NCBI RefSeq assembly: GCF_006385595.1
Contig: NZ_CP041046.1
Location: 2,976,001-3,040,000, forward strand
Direction: 5' to 3'
DNA from: Luteibacter pinisoli
Lineage (GTDB): Bacteria; Pseudomonadota; Gammaproteobacteria; Xanthomonadales; Rhodanobacteraceae
Length of the DNA: 64,000 nt
The notes below the pieces were generated by a model. That model was not told the DNA's origin. It made no database searches and saw only the letters and a program-made list of their open reading frames with translations. Both the position numbers and the translations under genes were made by a program. Shown in pieces: positions 9,143 to 17,149 of the stretch (positions are counted from its first letter, which is position 1; every line of letters starts with the position of its first letter).

Positions 9143-9489
9143 TCGAGCGCTCCCTTCTTCCAGACATAACCGAAACCGACCACGAGCAGCGCGAGGAACA
9201 GCGCCATTTCAACCAGTGCGATGAGTCCGATCTTGTCGAACACCACGGCCCAGGGGAAAAGGAAGGCAATTTCCAGATCGAAAATAATGAAGAGGATGGC
9301 GATGAGGTAATAGCGCACATCGAACTTCATGCGTGCGTCCTCGAAGGCCTCGAAGCCGCACTCATAAGGCGAGAGCTTTTCCGCATCGGGACGGCGCGGA
9401 CCGGCAAGCATGCCGAGCACCATCAGGACGAGGCCTAGGCCTACGGCCACGGCAATGAACAACAGGACGGGCCAATATTGGGCAAGCAC
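9133..9489 (-). CDS. nuoA: NADH-quinone oxidoreductase subunit A (NuoA)
   Basis: First gene of the complex I operon, a 118-residue membrane subunit with three helices. The loop between TM1 and TM2 carries the conserved YECGFEAFEDARMKFDVRYY stretch, which contacts the quinone chamber, followed by FIIFDLEIAFLFPW. The start is GTG at 9489, preceded by GGAGG about 11 bases upstream in the message. The end overlaps nuoB. A candidate sigma70-like promoter lies about 180 bases upstream. Confidence 0.96.
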   Translation of the reverse strand: MLAQYWPVLLFIAVAVGLGLVLMVLGMLAGPRRPDAEKLSPYECGFEAFEDARMKFDVRYYLIAILFIIFDLEIAFLFPWAVVFDKIGLIALVEMALFLALLVVGFGYVWKKGALEWE

Positions 9490-9666
9490 GATGCTGCGTA
9501 CCTCCGCGCCTCGCTGGGCGCATCAGTGACCGTCGACGGGGACGAGCGGTCCGGCTAGGGGCGCCGAAGCTTTTTTCGAATCGATCCAAACGGACCGATC
9601 CGTGCGGGCACGCCAGGCGCACCAACGACTCCGGAGATCCACAATCTCACGTTGGGGAACCGATCT

Positions 9667-9697
9667 ATTGTACCAGTGCGTGCAGGTATCGGGACAA
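9667..9697 (-). promoter_or_regulatory. candidate nuo operon promoter
   Basis: Read on the minus strand, a TACAAT -10 element (9667-9672) is preceded by TTGTCC (9692-9697) with a 19-base spacer, longer than the ideal 17. The start would fall near 9660, leaving a leader of about 170 bases before nuoA. The leader region shows no open frame, tRNA or recognised riboswitch. The -10 is good, the -35 only moderate. Confidence 0.45.
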
Positions 9698-9719
9698 GTC
9701 TTAATGAAGGAAAAACCCG

Positions 9720-10079
9720 TTACATCGTCTGGGTTGGCCGCTCGGAATTGAGGGTACCGGCCAGGATGGCCTCGATTCGCTGCCGGGCCGCCTCGCTCTC
9801 GGGGGACTCGTTGAACTGGATGCCGACCCCGGCGGTGCGGTTGCCCTGGGCACCGACGGGCGTGATCCAGACGACTTTGCCGGCGACCGACAGGCGCTCG
9901 TTATCGTCGATCAGGGTGACCAGCAGGGCCACCTCGTCACCGAGGTTGTAGCGCTGGGCCGTGGGCGCGAACAGGCCGCCGGTCTTCAGGAACGGCATGT
10001 ACGAGATGTACAGGGAATTCACGTCCTTGATCTTCAGCGACAGGATGCCCTGGCGCGGCGACGGGCTGGTGGCGTTCAT
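9720..10079 (-). CDS. pilZ: PilZ-domain protein, type IV pilus biogenesis (PilZ)
   Basis: 119-residue protein matching the PilZ of Xanthomonas/Pseudomonas, needed for type IV pilus assembly through contact with PilB and FimX. The short beta-barrel pattern is visible (YISYMPFLKTGGLFAPT, then YNLGDEVALLVTLIDD, and VVWITPVGAQGNRTAGVGIQF). It lacks the RxxxR and (D/N)xSxxG motifs that bind cyclic di-GMP, as is known for this non-binding PilZ type. In relatives it directly follows holB; here a PIG-L gene separates them. It is the last gene of the fab-pab-mltG-holB block. Confidence 0.88.
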   Translation of the reverse strand: MNATSPSPRQGILSLKIKDVNSLYISYMPFLKTGGLFAPTAQRYNLGDEVALLVTLIDDNERLSVAGKVVWITPVGAQGNRTAGVGIQFNESPESEAARQRIEAILAGTLNSERPTQTM

Positions 10080-10116
10080 GGCAGCGTTGGATTCCCTTGG
10101 ATGCCGGCCATCCTAG

Positions 10117-11079
10117 CTAGGCGACAGGCCGGGCCACAAGCCCGACCGGCTCCGGGTCCTGGCACACCCAGCCGTAACGGTCGTAGATCCACGGGGTGGA
10201 GAGGTCGGCGGTGAGCTTGACGAAGGCCGGGCCGGGCACGGGTCGCAGGGCCAGGAGCCAGTCGTCGCCTTCGCGCTCCAGCGGCGCCGCGCGCCATGCC
10301 CAGTGCCGCGTGCCCTGCCCGTCCGCCAGCAACACCCGCAGGCGCGAACGGGCAAACGAACCCGGACGCCACGGCAAGCGCAGCAGGTCGCCGGAGACCG
10401 AGGGCTGCGGCCGGTCGAAGCGTTCAGGGCGGGAAGCGATACCCAGCATCCGTTCGCGGCTCAGTGCCATCTGCGTGGCGTGCTCCAGCACGGCGGCGAT
10501 CTTCGTCGCCTGGCGCTCGGGGTCGGCGTCGGGAACGATCAGGTCCTCCGGCGCGCTCGCCTCGGTGCCATGCACCATGTACGTCAGGACGTCGGCGGCG
10601 GAACCTGCGGCATGCAGGGCCAGCCGGGCAAGGACGTGGGCGGCCCCATGGTCGGGATGGCGGTCGCCCAGGTCGGGAATGACGACCAGCGTGGGACGCA
10701 CGCGCTCGATGACGGCGCGCAACCTGCCCACGGATGCCTCGTAGCGCCCGCGCAACTGGGCGGTCACCTGCATGTCGTGCCAGCCCATGGCGTGGAGGTG
10801 ATCCGGGCCGACGCCGAGCCGGCCCAGCGCGGCAGCCACTTCGCCCCGGCGGCGCTCACCCCAGCGCCTGCGTCCGGCCGCACCGATGAACACGCGCTTT
10901 TCCATCCAGCGCTGCGGCCATGGGTTGTCGTCGCCATCGGTGAGCAGCGCCACGTCCACCCGGCCACCCAGGGCCAGGCAGCGCTGGATCAGCATGCCGG
11001 CCGCCAGCGACTCGTCGTCCGGGTGCGGAGCGACGACCAGGAGACGTGTGGACGCATCGATGGTGGGGGCGTGGGGCAC
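10117..11079 (-). CDS. PIG-L/LmbE family zinc deacetylase
   Basis: Predicted zinc-dependent N-deacetylase acting on an N-acetyl sugar or related amide. The PHPDDE motif (residues 19-24) and RHPDH (140-144) supply the usual Asp/His zinc ligands and the catalytic Asp. The ~190-residue catalytic domain is followed by a C-terminal part (about 230-320) rich in beta-prone and Arg residues that I do not recognise. It has no signal peptide, so it is probably cytoplasmic. It lies between holB and pilZ, an unusual place. The substrate cannot be told from sequence; teichoplanin-, mycothiol- and lipid-linked sugar deacetylases are all in this superfamily. Confidence 0.85.
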   Translation of the reverse strand: MPHAPTIDASTRLLVVAPHPDDESLAAGMLIQRCLALGGRVDVALLTDGDDNPWPQRWMEKRVFIGAAGRRRWGERRRGEVAAALGRLGVGPDHLHAMGWHDMQVTAQLRGRYEASVGRLRAVIERVRPTLVVIPDLGDRHPDHGAAHVLARLALHAAGSAADVLTYMVHGTEASAPEDLIVPDADPERQATKIAAVLEHATQMALSRERMLGIASRPERFDRPQPSVSGDLLRLPWRPGSFARSRLRVLLADGQGTRHWAWRAAPLEREGDDWLLALRPVPGPAFVKLTADLSTPWIYDRYGWVCQDPEPVGLVARPVA

Positions 11080-11137
11080 GGCGTTACCGGGGGTGCGTCT
11101 GAGCCTGGATTAGGGCGGATTCGGCGAAAAGGCCACG

Positions 11138-12073
11138 TCAACGCCAGGCGGCGATGAGTTCCAGCAGCAGCAGGTCGGTGCGCAGGGGGCCGCGCAGGGC
11201 GTCGCGCGCCCGGTTTGCCCGGCCATACCAGGCATCCAGCGATTCGTCGTCGAGCTGGCTGTCCAGCGGCAGCGGGCGCCCCGCGGCACGGGCGCGCAGC
11301 TCATCGGTCGCCGCCTGGGCGGCAAACCACACGTAGCGCGCCGGGTCGGTCGCCTGCCAGCGCTTCACGACCTCCATGGGGTCGCCACGCCCGGCGGCGA
11401 GGCCCTTGAGGTCGTTGCGCACTTCAGACCGCTGCTTGAGCGCTCCGTCGGTAGCCCACTCGCGGGCCAGCCCGGGATTGCCCCCGGCGGCCTCAAGCGC
11501 CGCGGCGGCGTCGGCCACCCCTTCGGCGCGCAGCCAGTCCAGGGCCACCTCGTTCGACGGGACCATGAAGTCCACGCGCTGGCAGCGGCTGCGGATCGTC
11601 GCCGGCAGGCGCGCCGGCTGGTCGGCCACAAGGATAAGGATGGTCGAGGCGGTCGGCTCTTCCAGGGTTTTCAACAGGGCGTTCGCGGCCGCCGCGTTCA
11701 TCGCGTCCGCCGGGTCGATGGTGGCCACCTGCCAGCCGCCGAACTGGCTGGCCATGGCCAGGCGCTGGGACAGCTCGCGCACCTGGTCCACCACGATTTC
11801 CGTGCGCGCGCCGCCGTCCTTGCGCACGCCGAAGCTGAGCGACACGATGTCCGGATGCGTCCCGGCTGCCACCAGATGGCAGCTGCGGCAGACCCCGCAG
11901 GCGACGCCATCCACCGGCTGCTGGCAGAGCAAGCCCTTCACGAAGGCGTCAAGGAACTCACGCTTGCCCAGCCCGGCAGGGCCGGCCAGCAACAACGCAT
12001 GGGGCAATGCCCCGCGCTCACGACGCGCCTGCAGGCGTGCCCACGCCTCTGCCAGCCACGGGCGGGCGGTCAT
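11138..12073 (-). CDS. holB: DNA polymerase III delta' subunit (HolB)
   Basis: Clamp-loader subunit. The 311 residues show a P-loop-like AGPAGLGKREF (30-40), which in this family does not hydrolyse ATP, a four-cysteine zinc module (Cys50/59/62/65), the NALLKTLEEP sensor region and a helical C-terminal domain. It is 20 bases downstream of mltG in the message. In relatives tmk (thymidylate kinase) lies between these two genes; here it is absent. The partner DnaX is encoded about 18 kb away. Confidence 0.93.
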   Translation of the reverse strand: MTARPWLAEAWARLQARRERGALPHALLLAGPAGLGKREFLDAFVKGLLCQQPVDGVACGVCRSCHLVAAGTHPDIVSLSFGVRKDGGARTEIVVDQVRELSQRLAMASQFGGWQVATIDPADAMNAAAANALLKTLEEPTASTILILVADQPARLPATIRSRCQRVDFMVPSNEVALDWLRAEGVADAAAALEAAGGNPGLAREWATDGALKQRSEVRNDLKGLAAGRGDPMEVVKRWQATDPARYVWFAAQAATDELRARAAGRPLPLDSQLDDESLDAWYGRANRARDALRGPLRTDLLLLELIAAWR

Positions 12074-12092
12074 GCGGGGCGTCCTGGGGTCG

Positions 12093-13124
12093 TCATGGGC
12101 ATCGCTTCAACTGGTAACAGGCCACGGCCTTGTTGTGTTCTTCGAGGGTGGCCGAAAACACATGGCTGCCATCGCCGCGCGCGACGAAGTACAGCTCCTT
12201 GCCTTCGGCCGGGTGCAGGGCCGCCTCGATCGCTGCACGCCCCGGGAGGGCGATGGGCGTCGGCGGCAGGCCGGCACGCGTGTACGTATTGTAGGGGGTG
12301 TCGGTGGTCAGGTCGCTCTTGTGGATGTTGCCGGCATACGCCGCGCCCATGCCGTAGATCACCGTCGGGTCCGTCTGCAGCAGGATGTGCTGTTCCAGCC
12401 GGCGCACGAACACACCCGCGATGCGCGGCCGCTCGTCCGCCTTGCCGGTTTCCTTCTCCACGATCGAGGCGAGGATCAACGCCTCGTACGGACTGGCCAG
12501 CGGCAGGTCCTTCGCCCGGCCGGGCCACGCCGAGTCGAGCGTCTTGCTCATCGCGCCGTAGGCGCGCTTGAGGACACTGCTATCGGTGTCACCCTTCACG
12601 TAGGCGTAGGTTTCCGGCAGGAAACGACCCTCGGGGTTATCGCCCGGCGCACCCAGGCGCTGCATGATCGCCGCGTCGTCCAGGCCCGCCGTGTCGTGCG
12701 TGAGCGTATCGACGGTGCCGAGCGCGCGGCGAAGGTCGGCAAACGTCCAGCCATCCACGATGGTGAAATTGCGCTGCATGACCTTGCCGGCGGCCATGTC
12801 CGCGATGAGGTCGCGCGGGGTCATGCCCGGGCGCAGCGCGAACTCGCCCGCGTGGAGGCGGCCCGACGCGTGCATTTCCATGGCGAGCACGCGCCAGTAC
12901 AGCGGCGATGCCCGGGTGACGCCGCGATCGCCCAGTTCGCGGACGATGTCCCTGAACGACGAACCACGGGCGACATCGATGCTCTGCCCTGCCACCGGGA
13001 GTGACAGCGGCGTGCGGGCAAAGCGGGCCCAGTCGAACCAGAGCCAGGCACCGGCGGCCATGGCGGCGAGCAGCAGCACCAGCAAGACAACGCGCCAACG
13101 GGCAGCGCCACGCACATTCATCAA
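12093..13124 (-). CDS. mltG: endolytic murein transglycosylase MltG (YceG-like)
   Basis: Inner-membrane enzyme that cleaves nascent glycan strands and may terminate peptidoglycan polymerisation. One N-terminal transmembrane helix (residues ~11-30) is followed by a LysM-like subdomain and the YceG catalytic domain. The catalytic glutamate is E223 in ASIVEKETG, with the QTDPTVIYG motif after it. 343 residues is normal. Its ATG at 13124 overlaps the pabC stop as ATGA, so translation is coupled; holB follows without tmk. Confidence 0.94.
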   Translation of the reverse strand: MMNVRGAARWRVVLLVLLLAAMAAGAWLWFDWARFARTPLSLPVAGQSIDVARGSSFRDIVRELGDRGVTRASPLYWRVLAMEMHASGRLHAGEFALRPGMTPRDLIADMAAGKVMQRNFTIVDGWTFADLRRALGTVDTLTHDTAGLDDAAIMQRLGAPGDNPEGRFLPETYAYVKGDTDSSVLKRAYGAMSKTLDSAWPGRAKDLPLASPYEALILASIVEKETGKADERPRIAGVFVRRLEQHILLQTDPTVIYGMGAAYAGNIHKSDLTTDTPYNTYTRAGLPPTPIALPGRAAIEAALHPAEGKELYFVARGDGSHVFSATLEEHNKAVACYQLKRCP

Positions 13125-13954
13125 TCACGATCCTTGGCACGGTTCGGCAACGGCAAGCCCAGGCTAGACCAGTGCGCCTGCAGCGCACGGGTCACGGGGC
13201 CGGGTCGCCACGTGCGGGCATCGAGCGCCCGGACAGGGAGGATGCCCCGAACGGCCGATGTGAGGAAGACCTCATCCGCATCACCCAGTTGCGACGGGCT
13301 CATCCGCCGCACCGCAACGGGCTGCACGGCCATCACTTCGGCGCGAGCCACGCCTGCGACACCGCACTGGTCCACCGGGGGCGTGACCAGCTCGTCGCCG
13401 AAGACGGCAAACAGGTTGGCCGCCGTGGCGCAGACCACGTGCCCGTCGCTATCGCACATCAGGCCTTCCGCGAAGGCCGGGTCCGTCCACTCGGCACGCG
13501 CCAGCACCTGCTCCAGGCGGTTGAGATGCTTCAGGCCAGCCAGCAGCGGCTGCGCGGCCATTCGCGTGTCGCACAGGCGCACCGCCACCCCCTGCTCCGC
13601 CGCCTGCGCGTCCAGCGTGAGCGGCGACGCCGACACGACCAGGGTGGGCCGCGGATGCTGCGGCAAGGCGTACCCTCGTTCGCCGACACCTCGGCTAAGG
13701 GTCACGCGTACCACCGCATCATCCCAGCCGGCGGACAGCCTGAGCACTTCGTCATGGATCGCGTCCATCGCGGGCGCGGGCAGGCGCAGCCGTTGGCATC
13801 CTTCGCCGAGGCGCGCGCGATGGCGCGGCCACAAGGGCACCCGCCCCGCCACGACGCGCACCGTTTCAAACAGGCCATCGCCGTAAGTAAAGCCGCGGTC
13901 CGCCGCGGAAACGACGACGCCGTCGCGAAAGTCCACGGAGACGCGCGTCGTCAT
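13121..13954 (-). CDS. pabC: aminodeoxychorismate lyase (PabC)
   Basis: PLP-dependent fold-type IV lyase that releases 4-aminobenzoate (folate precursor) and pyruvate from 4-amino-4-deoxychorismate. The 277 residues show the family N-terminal DRGFTYGDGLFETVRV, the central GLKHLNRLEQVLAR segment carrying the PLP lysine, and the C-terminal EVFLTSAVRGILPV. It overlaps pabB by 4 bases upstream and mltG by 4 downstream, so the three are translated together. Branched-chain or D-amino-acid aminotransferases share the fold, but context favours PabC. Confidence 0.93.
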   Translation of the reverse strand: MTTRVSVDFRDGVVVSAADRGFTYGDGLFETVRVVAGRVPLWPRHRARLGEGCQRLRLPAPAMDAIHDEVLRLSAGWDDAVVRVTLSRGVGERGYALPQHPRPTLVVSASPLTLDAQAAEQGVAVRLCDTRMAAQPLLAGLKHLNRLEQVLARAEWTDPAFAEGLMCDSDGHVVCATAANLFAVFGDELVTPPVDQCGVAGVARAEVMAVQPVAVRRMSPSQLGDADEVFLTSAVRGILPVRALDARTWRPGPVTRALQAHWSSLGLPLPNRAKDRD

Positions 13955-15297
13955 GCGGCGCCAAAGATCCGCAGCAGGCCACGTGCCTTGGCCCGGGTTT
14001 CTTCCAGCTCTTTCTCCGGCACGGAATCGGTGACGATGCCCGCCCCGGCGCGCAACGATACCTCGCGCCCTTCGGCCATCAGGGTGCGGATGAGGATGTT
14101 GAGGTCCATGTCGCCGCTGTCATCGACGTAGCCGAGCGCGCCGGTATACGCACCGCGTGGCTCCTGCTCGATGTCGCCGATGATCTGCATGCAGCGCACC
14201 TTCGGACAGCCGGTGATCGTGCCACCCGGGAAGGTCGCGGCGATGACCTCGCCCGGCGTCACGCCCTCGCGAGCGCGGCCACGGACATTGGAAACGATGT
14301 GATGCACATGCGCGTAGCTCTCCACCACCATGAGCTCATCCACCTTCACGCTACCCGGCACGCAGACGCGGCCGAGGTCGTTGCGTTCCAGGTCGATAAG
14401 CATCACGTGCTCGGCGCGCTCCTTGGGATGCGTGGTCAGTTCAAGGATACGTGCCGCATCGTCATCACCGGGAAGCCGCGGACGCGTGCCGGCGATGGGG
14501 CGCGTCTGCAGCACGCCGTCGCGCGATTCGACGAGGCGCTCGGGCGAGGAGCTGACGACGGCCCAGCCATCACCCTGCAGGAGGCCGGCGAACGGCGCGG
14601 GATTGGCCCGGCGTAGCGCCTGCATCAGCGCGGCCGGACGCGGCGCATCGGTGAAATGCGCGCACCAGCGGCGCGACAGGTTCACCTGGAAGGTGTCACC
14701 GGCCCGCAGGTGTTCGTGGATACGGACCACGCCATCCAGGAAGCGCTGCGGCTCGTCTTCGTCGACGCGTTCCGGCGCGGCCAGGGCCAGCTCGGGCAAG
14801 ACGCTATCGAGGTCGGCGGCCAGCGTGTCGAGCCAATGCCCGGCACCCTCTTCCGCCACGAGGATCGTGCGGCCTTCCACGTGATCGACGATGGCGGCGG
14901 CCGGCGAACGCAGCGCAAAAGCCACCGGTGCAATGCCACGCGCTACCGGCAGGTGCAGTGACGGTTCGACCTGCCCCGCCACTTCATAGCCGAGGTAAAC
15001 CACCCAGCCGCCGTGAAACGGCAAGCCGTCATCGACACGGGCACGGCGATGCGCCGACCATGCAAGGTCGAATGCATCAAGGAACGTGCTGTCGACGACC
15101 GCGCCCTTCTTATCGCGCAACACGCCATGCGCGTCCAGCGTCAGTGAGGCGTCGCCGCCCGCGAAGAGGATGTCGAAACGGGACTGCGCCGTGCCCGTGA
15201 CGGCCGACGCCAGCAGGGCCGGATAGCGGTCCGGATACAACGCGGCCGGCGCGAGGAGATCGCGCCGGCCGGCGAGGGTTCGCGTGGTGAAAGCCAA
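13951..15297 (-). CDS. pabB: aminodeoxychorismate synthase component I (PabB)
   Basis: Converts chorismate to 4-amino-4-deoxychorismate with the glutamine amidotransferase PabA, which is not in this window. The C-terminal chorismate-binding domain is clear (GDTFQVNLSRRW, then PIAGTRPRLPGDD, AEHVMLIDLERNDLGRVC, and FPGGTITGCPKVRCMQ). No ATG lies near the expected N-terminus. The first sensible start is TTG at 15297, just after the fabF stop at 15305, giving 448 residues. The open frame extends upstream into fabF and that part is rejected. Start confidence is moderate. Confidence 0.88.
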   Translation of the reverse strand: MAFTTRTLAGRRDLLAPAALYPDRYPALLASAVTGTAQSRFDILFAGGDASLTLDAHGVLRDKKGAVVDSTFLDAFDLAWSAHRRARVDDGLPFHGGWVVYLGYEVAGQVEPSLHLPVARGIAPVAFALRSPAAAIVDHVEGRTILVAEEGAGHWLDTLAADLDSVLPELALAAPERVDEDEPQRFLDGVVRIHEHLRAGDTFQVNLSRRWCAHFTDAPRPAALMQALRRANPAPFAGLLQGDGWAVVSSSPERLVESRDGVLQTRPIAGTRPRLPGDDDAARILELTTHPKERAEHVMLIDLERNDLGRVCVPGSVKVDELMVVESYAHVHHIVSNVRGRAREGVTPGEVIAATFPGGTITGCPKVRCMQIIGDIEQEPRGAYTGALGYVDDSGDMDLNILIRTLMAEGREVSLRAGAGIVTDSVPEKELEETRAKARGLLRIFGAA

Positions 15298-15304
15298 CGC
15301 GGGG

Positions 15305-16594
15305 TCAGACGCGACGGAAGACGAGCGTACCGTTGGTGCCACCGAAACCGAACGAATTGGACATGGCGACGGTGAGGTCGGCCTTTTCCGCCTTGTTCGG
15401 CACGAGGTCCATGCCCAGTGCAGCAACTTCTGGGTCCAGGTTCTCGAGGTTCATGGTCGGCGGCATGATGCCGTCGCGCAGCGCCATGATGGAGAAGATC
15501 GCCTCGACACCACCGGCGGCACCCAGCAGGTGACCGGTGACCGACTTGGTGGAGCTGACGGCGAACTTGCCCTTCTTCGTGGCGTGCTCGCCGAACACGC
15601 TGCGGATGGCCTTGGCTTCGCCCAGGTCACCCACGGGCGTGGACGTGCCATGCGCGTTGACGTACTGGACGTCTTCCGCCTTGAGGCCGGCATCGTGCAG
15701 CGCGTTGCGCATGGCCAGTTCAGCGCCATCGCCGCTCGGCGAGGTGATGTGGTACGCATCGCCACTCATGCCGAAGCCGACGAGCTCGGCCAGGATCGTC
15801 GCACCGCGCGCCTTGGCGAATTCGTATTCCTCGAGCATGAGCATGCCCGCGCCGTTGGAGAGCAGGAAACCATCACGGTCGACGTCCCACGGACGGCTGG
15901 CGTGCTTCGGGTCGTCGTTGCGCGTGGACATGGCCTTGGCCGAGCAGAAACCCGCCATCGCCGTCGGCGTGGTCGCGAACTCCGAGCCACCCGCCAGCAT
16001 CGCATCGGCGTCGCCGTACTGGATGAGGCGCATGGCCATGCCGATGTTGTGCGCGGCCGTCGTGCAGGCCGACACCAGGGCGATGTTCGGGCCCTTCAGG
16101 CCGTGGTAGATCGACAGGTTGCCCGCCACCATGTTGATGATGGAGCTGGGCACGTAGAACGGCGACACCTTGCGCGGGCCCTTTTCGGCCAGCTCGAGCG
16201 CCGTCCCTTCAATGGTGTGCAGGCCGCCGATGCCTGCGCCGGCGGCGACGCCGACACGGCCGGCATTCTCGTCGGTGATGACGAGGCCCGACTGACGAAA
16301 CGCATGCGTGCCAGCGACGATGCCGAAGTGGATGAACGGGTCCATCCGCTTGAAGTCTTTCGCGATGGAACGGCGCTCGTCGTCCGGCGTGTCGGTGCCG
16401 GCGAAGTACGCGTCCACGGCATCAAACCCCGGCACTTCACCGGCAATGCGGGTGGTGTATGCGCTGGCGTCGAACTCGGTGACCGGGCCGATGCCCGAAT
16501 TCCCTTCGACAACGTTCTTCCAGGCGGTGGCGATATCGTTACCGACCGGCGAGATGATCCCCATGCCGGTCACTACCACACGTCGCTTACTCAT
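15305..16594 (-). CDS. fabF: 3-oxoacyl-ACP synthase II (FabF)
   Basis: Elongating condensing enzyme of type II fatty-acid synthesis. The catalytic triad of the family is visible as Cys177 (in VSACTTAAH), His315 (in NAHGTSTPVGD) and His355 (in SVTGHLLGAAG), with Lys350 nearby. 429 residues includes a short insert near residues 55-75 relative to the E. coli enzyme. It is separated from acpP by 147 bases that contain a hairpin with a T-run, so part of the transcription may stop before it. pabB follows about 8 bases downstream. Confidence 0.95.
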   Translation of the reverse strand: MSKRRVVVTGMGIISPVGNDIATAWKNVVEGNSGIGPVTEFDASAYTTRIAGEVPGFDAVDAYFAGTDTPDDERRSIAKDFKRMDPFIHFGIVAGTHAFRQSGLVITDENAGRVGVAAGAGIGGLHTIEGTALELAEKGPRKVSPFYVPSSIINMVAGNLSIYHGLKGPNIALVSACTTAAHNIGMAMRLIQYGDADAMLAGGSEFATTPTAMAGFCSAKAMSTRNDDPKHASRPWDVDRDGFLLSNGAGMLMLEEYEFAKARGATILAELVGFGMSGDAYHITSPSGDGAELAMRNALHDAGLKAEDVQYVNAHGTSTPVGDLGEAKAIRSVFGEHATKKGKFAVSSTKSVTGHLLGAAGGVEAIFSIMALRDGIMPPTMNLENLDPEVAALGMDLVPNKAEKADLTVAMSNSFGFGGTNGTLVFRRV

Positions 16595-16654
16595 GCGTTT
16601 GTTCCTTCACTGTGCCCGTGTTAACCATACGCAGGCGCAGGTTACAAAAGGCGG

Positions 16655-16682
16655 AAACGAAAACTGCGCCATAACGGCGCAG
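16655..16682 (-). terminator. intrinsic terminator/attenuator between acpP and fabF
   Basis: On the minus strand CTGCGCC and GGCGCAG (arms at 16676-16682 and 16664-16670) enclose a 5-base loop and are followed by TTTTCGTTT. This should release part of the transcripts after acpP, matching the high demand for acyl carrier protein relative to FabF. Confidence 0.7.
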
Positions 16683-16741
16683 CTTCCATGTCGCTCGGAA
16701 ATCAAAGGGAGGCGATGCCTCTCTCGACGACCTGTCGGCTA

Positions 16742-16981
16742 TCAGGCTTTGACGTGGGCCTTGACGTAGTCGACAGCCTGCTGAACCGTCGTGATCTTCT
16801 CGGCTTCTTCGTCCGGGATCTCGCACTCGAACTCTTCTTCAAGAGCCATCACGAGTTCGACGGTATCCAGCGAATCAGCGCCCAGATCGTCCACGAACGA
16901 GGCGTTCGTGGTCACTTCATCTTCCTTGACGCCCAGCTGTTCGACGACGATCTTCTTGACGCGTTCTTCGATGGTGCTCAT
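16742..16981 (-). CDS. acpP: acyl carrier protein (AcpP)
   Basis: 79-residue acidic carrier. The phosphopantetheine attachment site is Ser37 in DLGADSLDTVEL. The start is fixed by the family N-terminus MSTIEERVKK and by a strong GGGAGGT ribosome-binding site 9-10 bases before the ATG at 16981. A longer open frame to 17050 has no family support and is rejected. fabG is upstream and fabF downstream, each across a terminator-like hairpin. Confidence 0.97.
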   Translation of the reverse strand: MSTIEERVKKIVVEQLGVKEDEVTTNASFVDDLGADSLDTVELVMALEEEFECEIPDEEAEKITTVQQAVDYVKAHVKA

Positions 16982-17017
16982 GTCGCTATAACCTCCCGAG
17001 GGAAAAAAATCCGGCGA

Positions 17018-17023
17018 ATTGTA
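17018..17023 (-). promoter_or_regulatory. candidate -10 element for acpP
   Basis: TACAAT on the minus strand, placed so that the leader before acpP would be about 30 bases and would include the strong ribosome-binding site. No convincing -35 hexamer is seen 16-18 bases upstream, so the call is tentative. Confidence 0.35.
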
Positions 17024-17108
17024 GTGGCTAAGGTCCATACCCGCCAGCACGTTGCCGTGACGTAGATAGCGTCCGGGCGAACCCGGGCGCGAAAGGGTGA
17101 TTGTCTCT

Positions 17109-17142
17109 CAAAATCGGCCCGGTGGCGACTGCCCCCGGGCCG
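17109..17142 (-). terminator. terminator after fabG
   Basis: CGGCCCGG and CCGGGCCG form an 8-bp stem around a 12-base loop, and on the minus strand the stem is followed by ATTTTGAG. It lies 8-40 bases past the fabG stop, before the acpP promoter region. The T-run is short, so termination may be partial. Confidence 0.5.
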
Positions 17143-17149
17143 GGTGCCA

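Noticed and set aside
9490..9666. secG and tRNA-Leu upstream of nuoA, as found in some relatives
   Set aside because: No tRNA cloverleaf and no SecG-like frame could be found in this leader; pilZ lies directly upstream.
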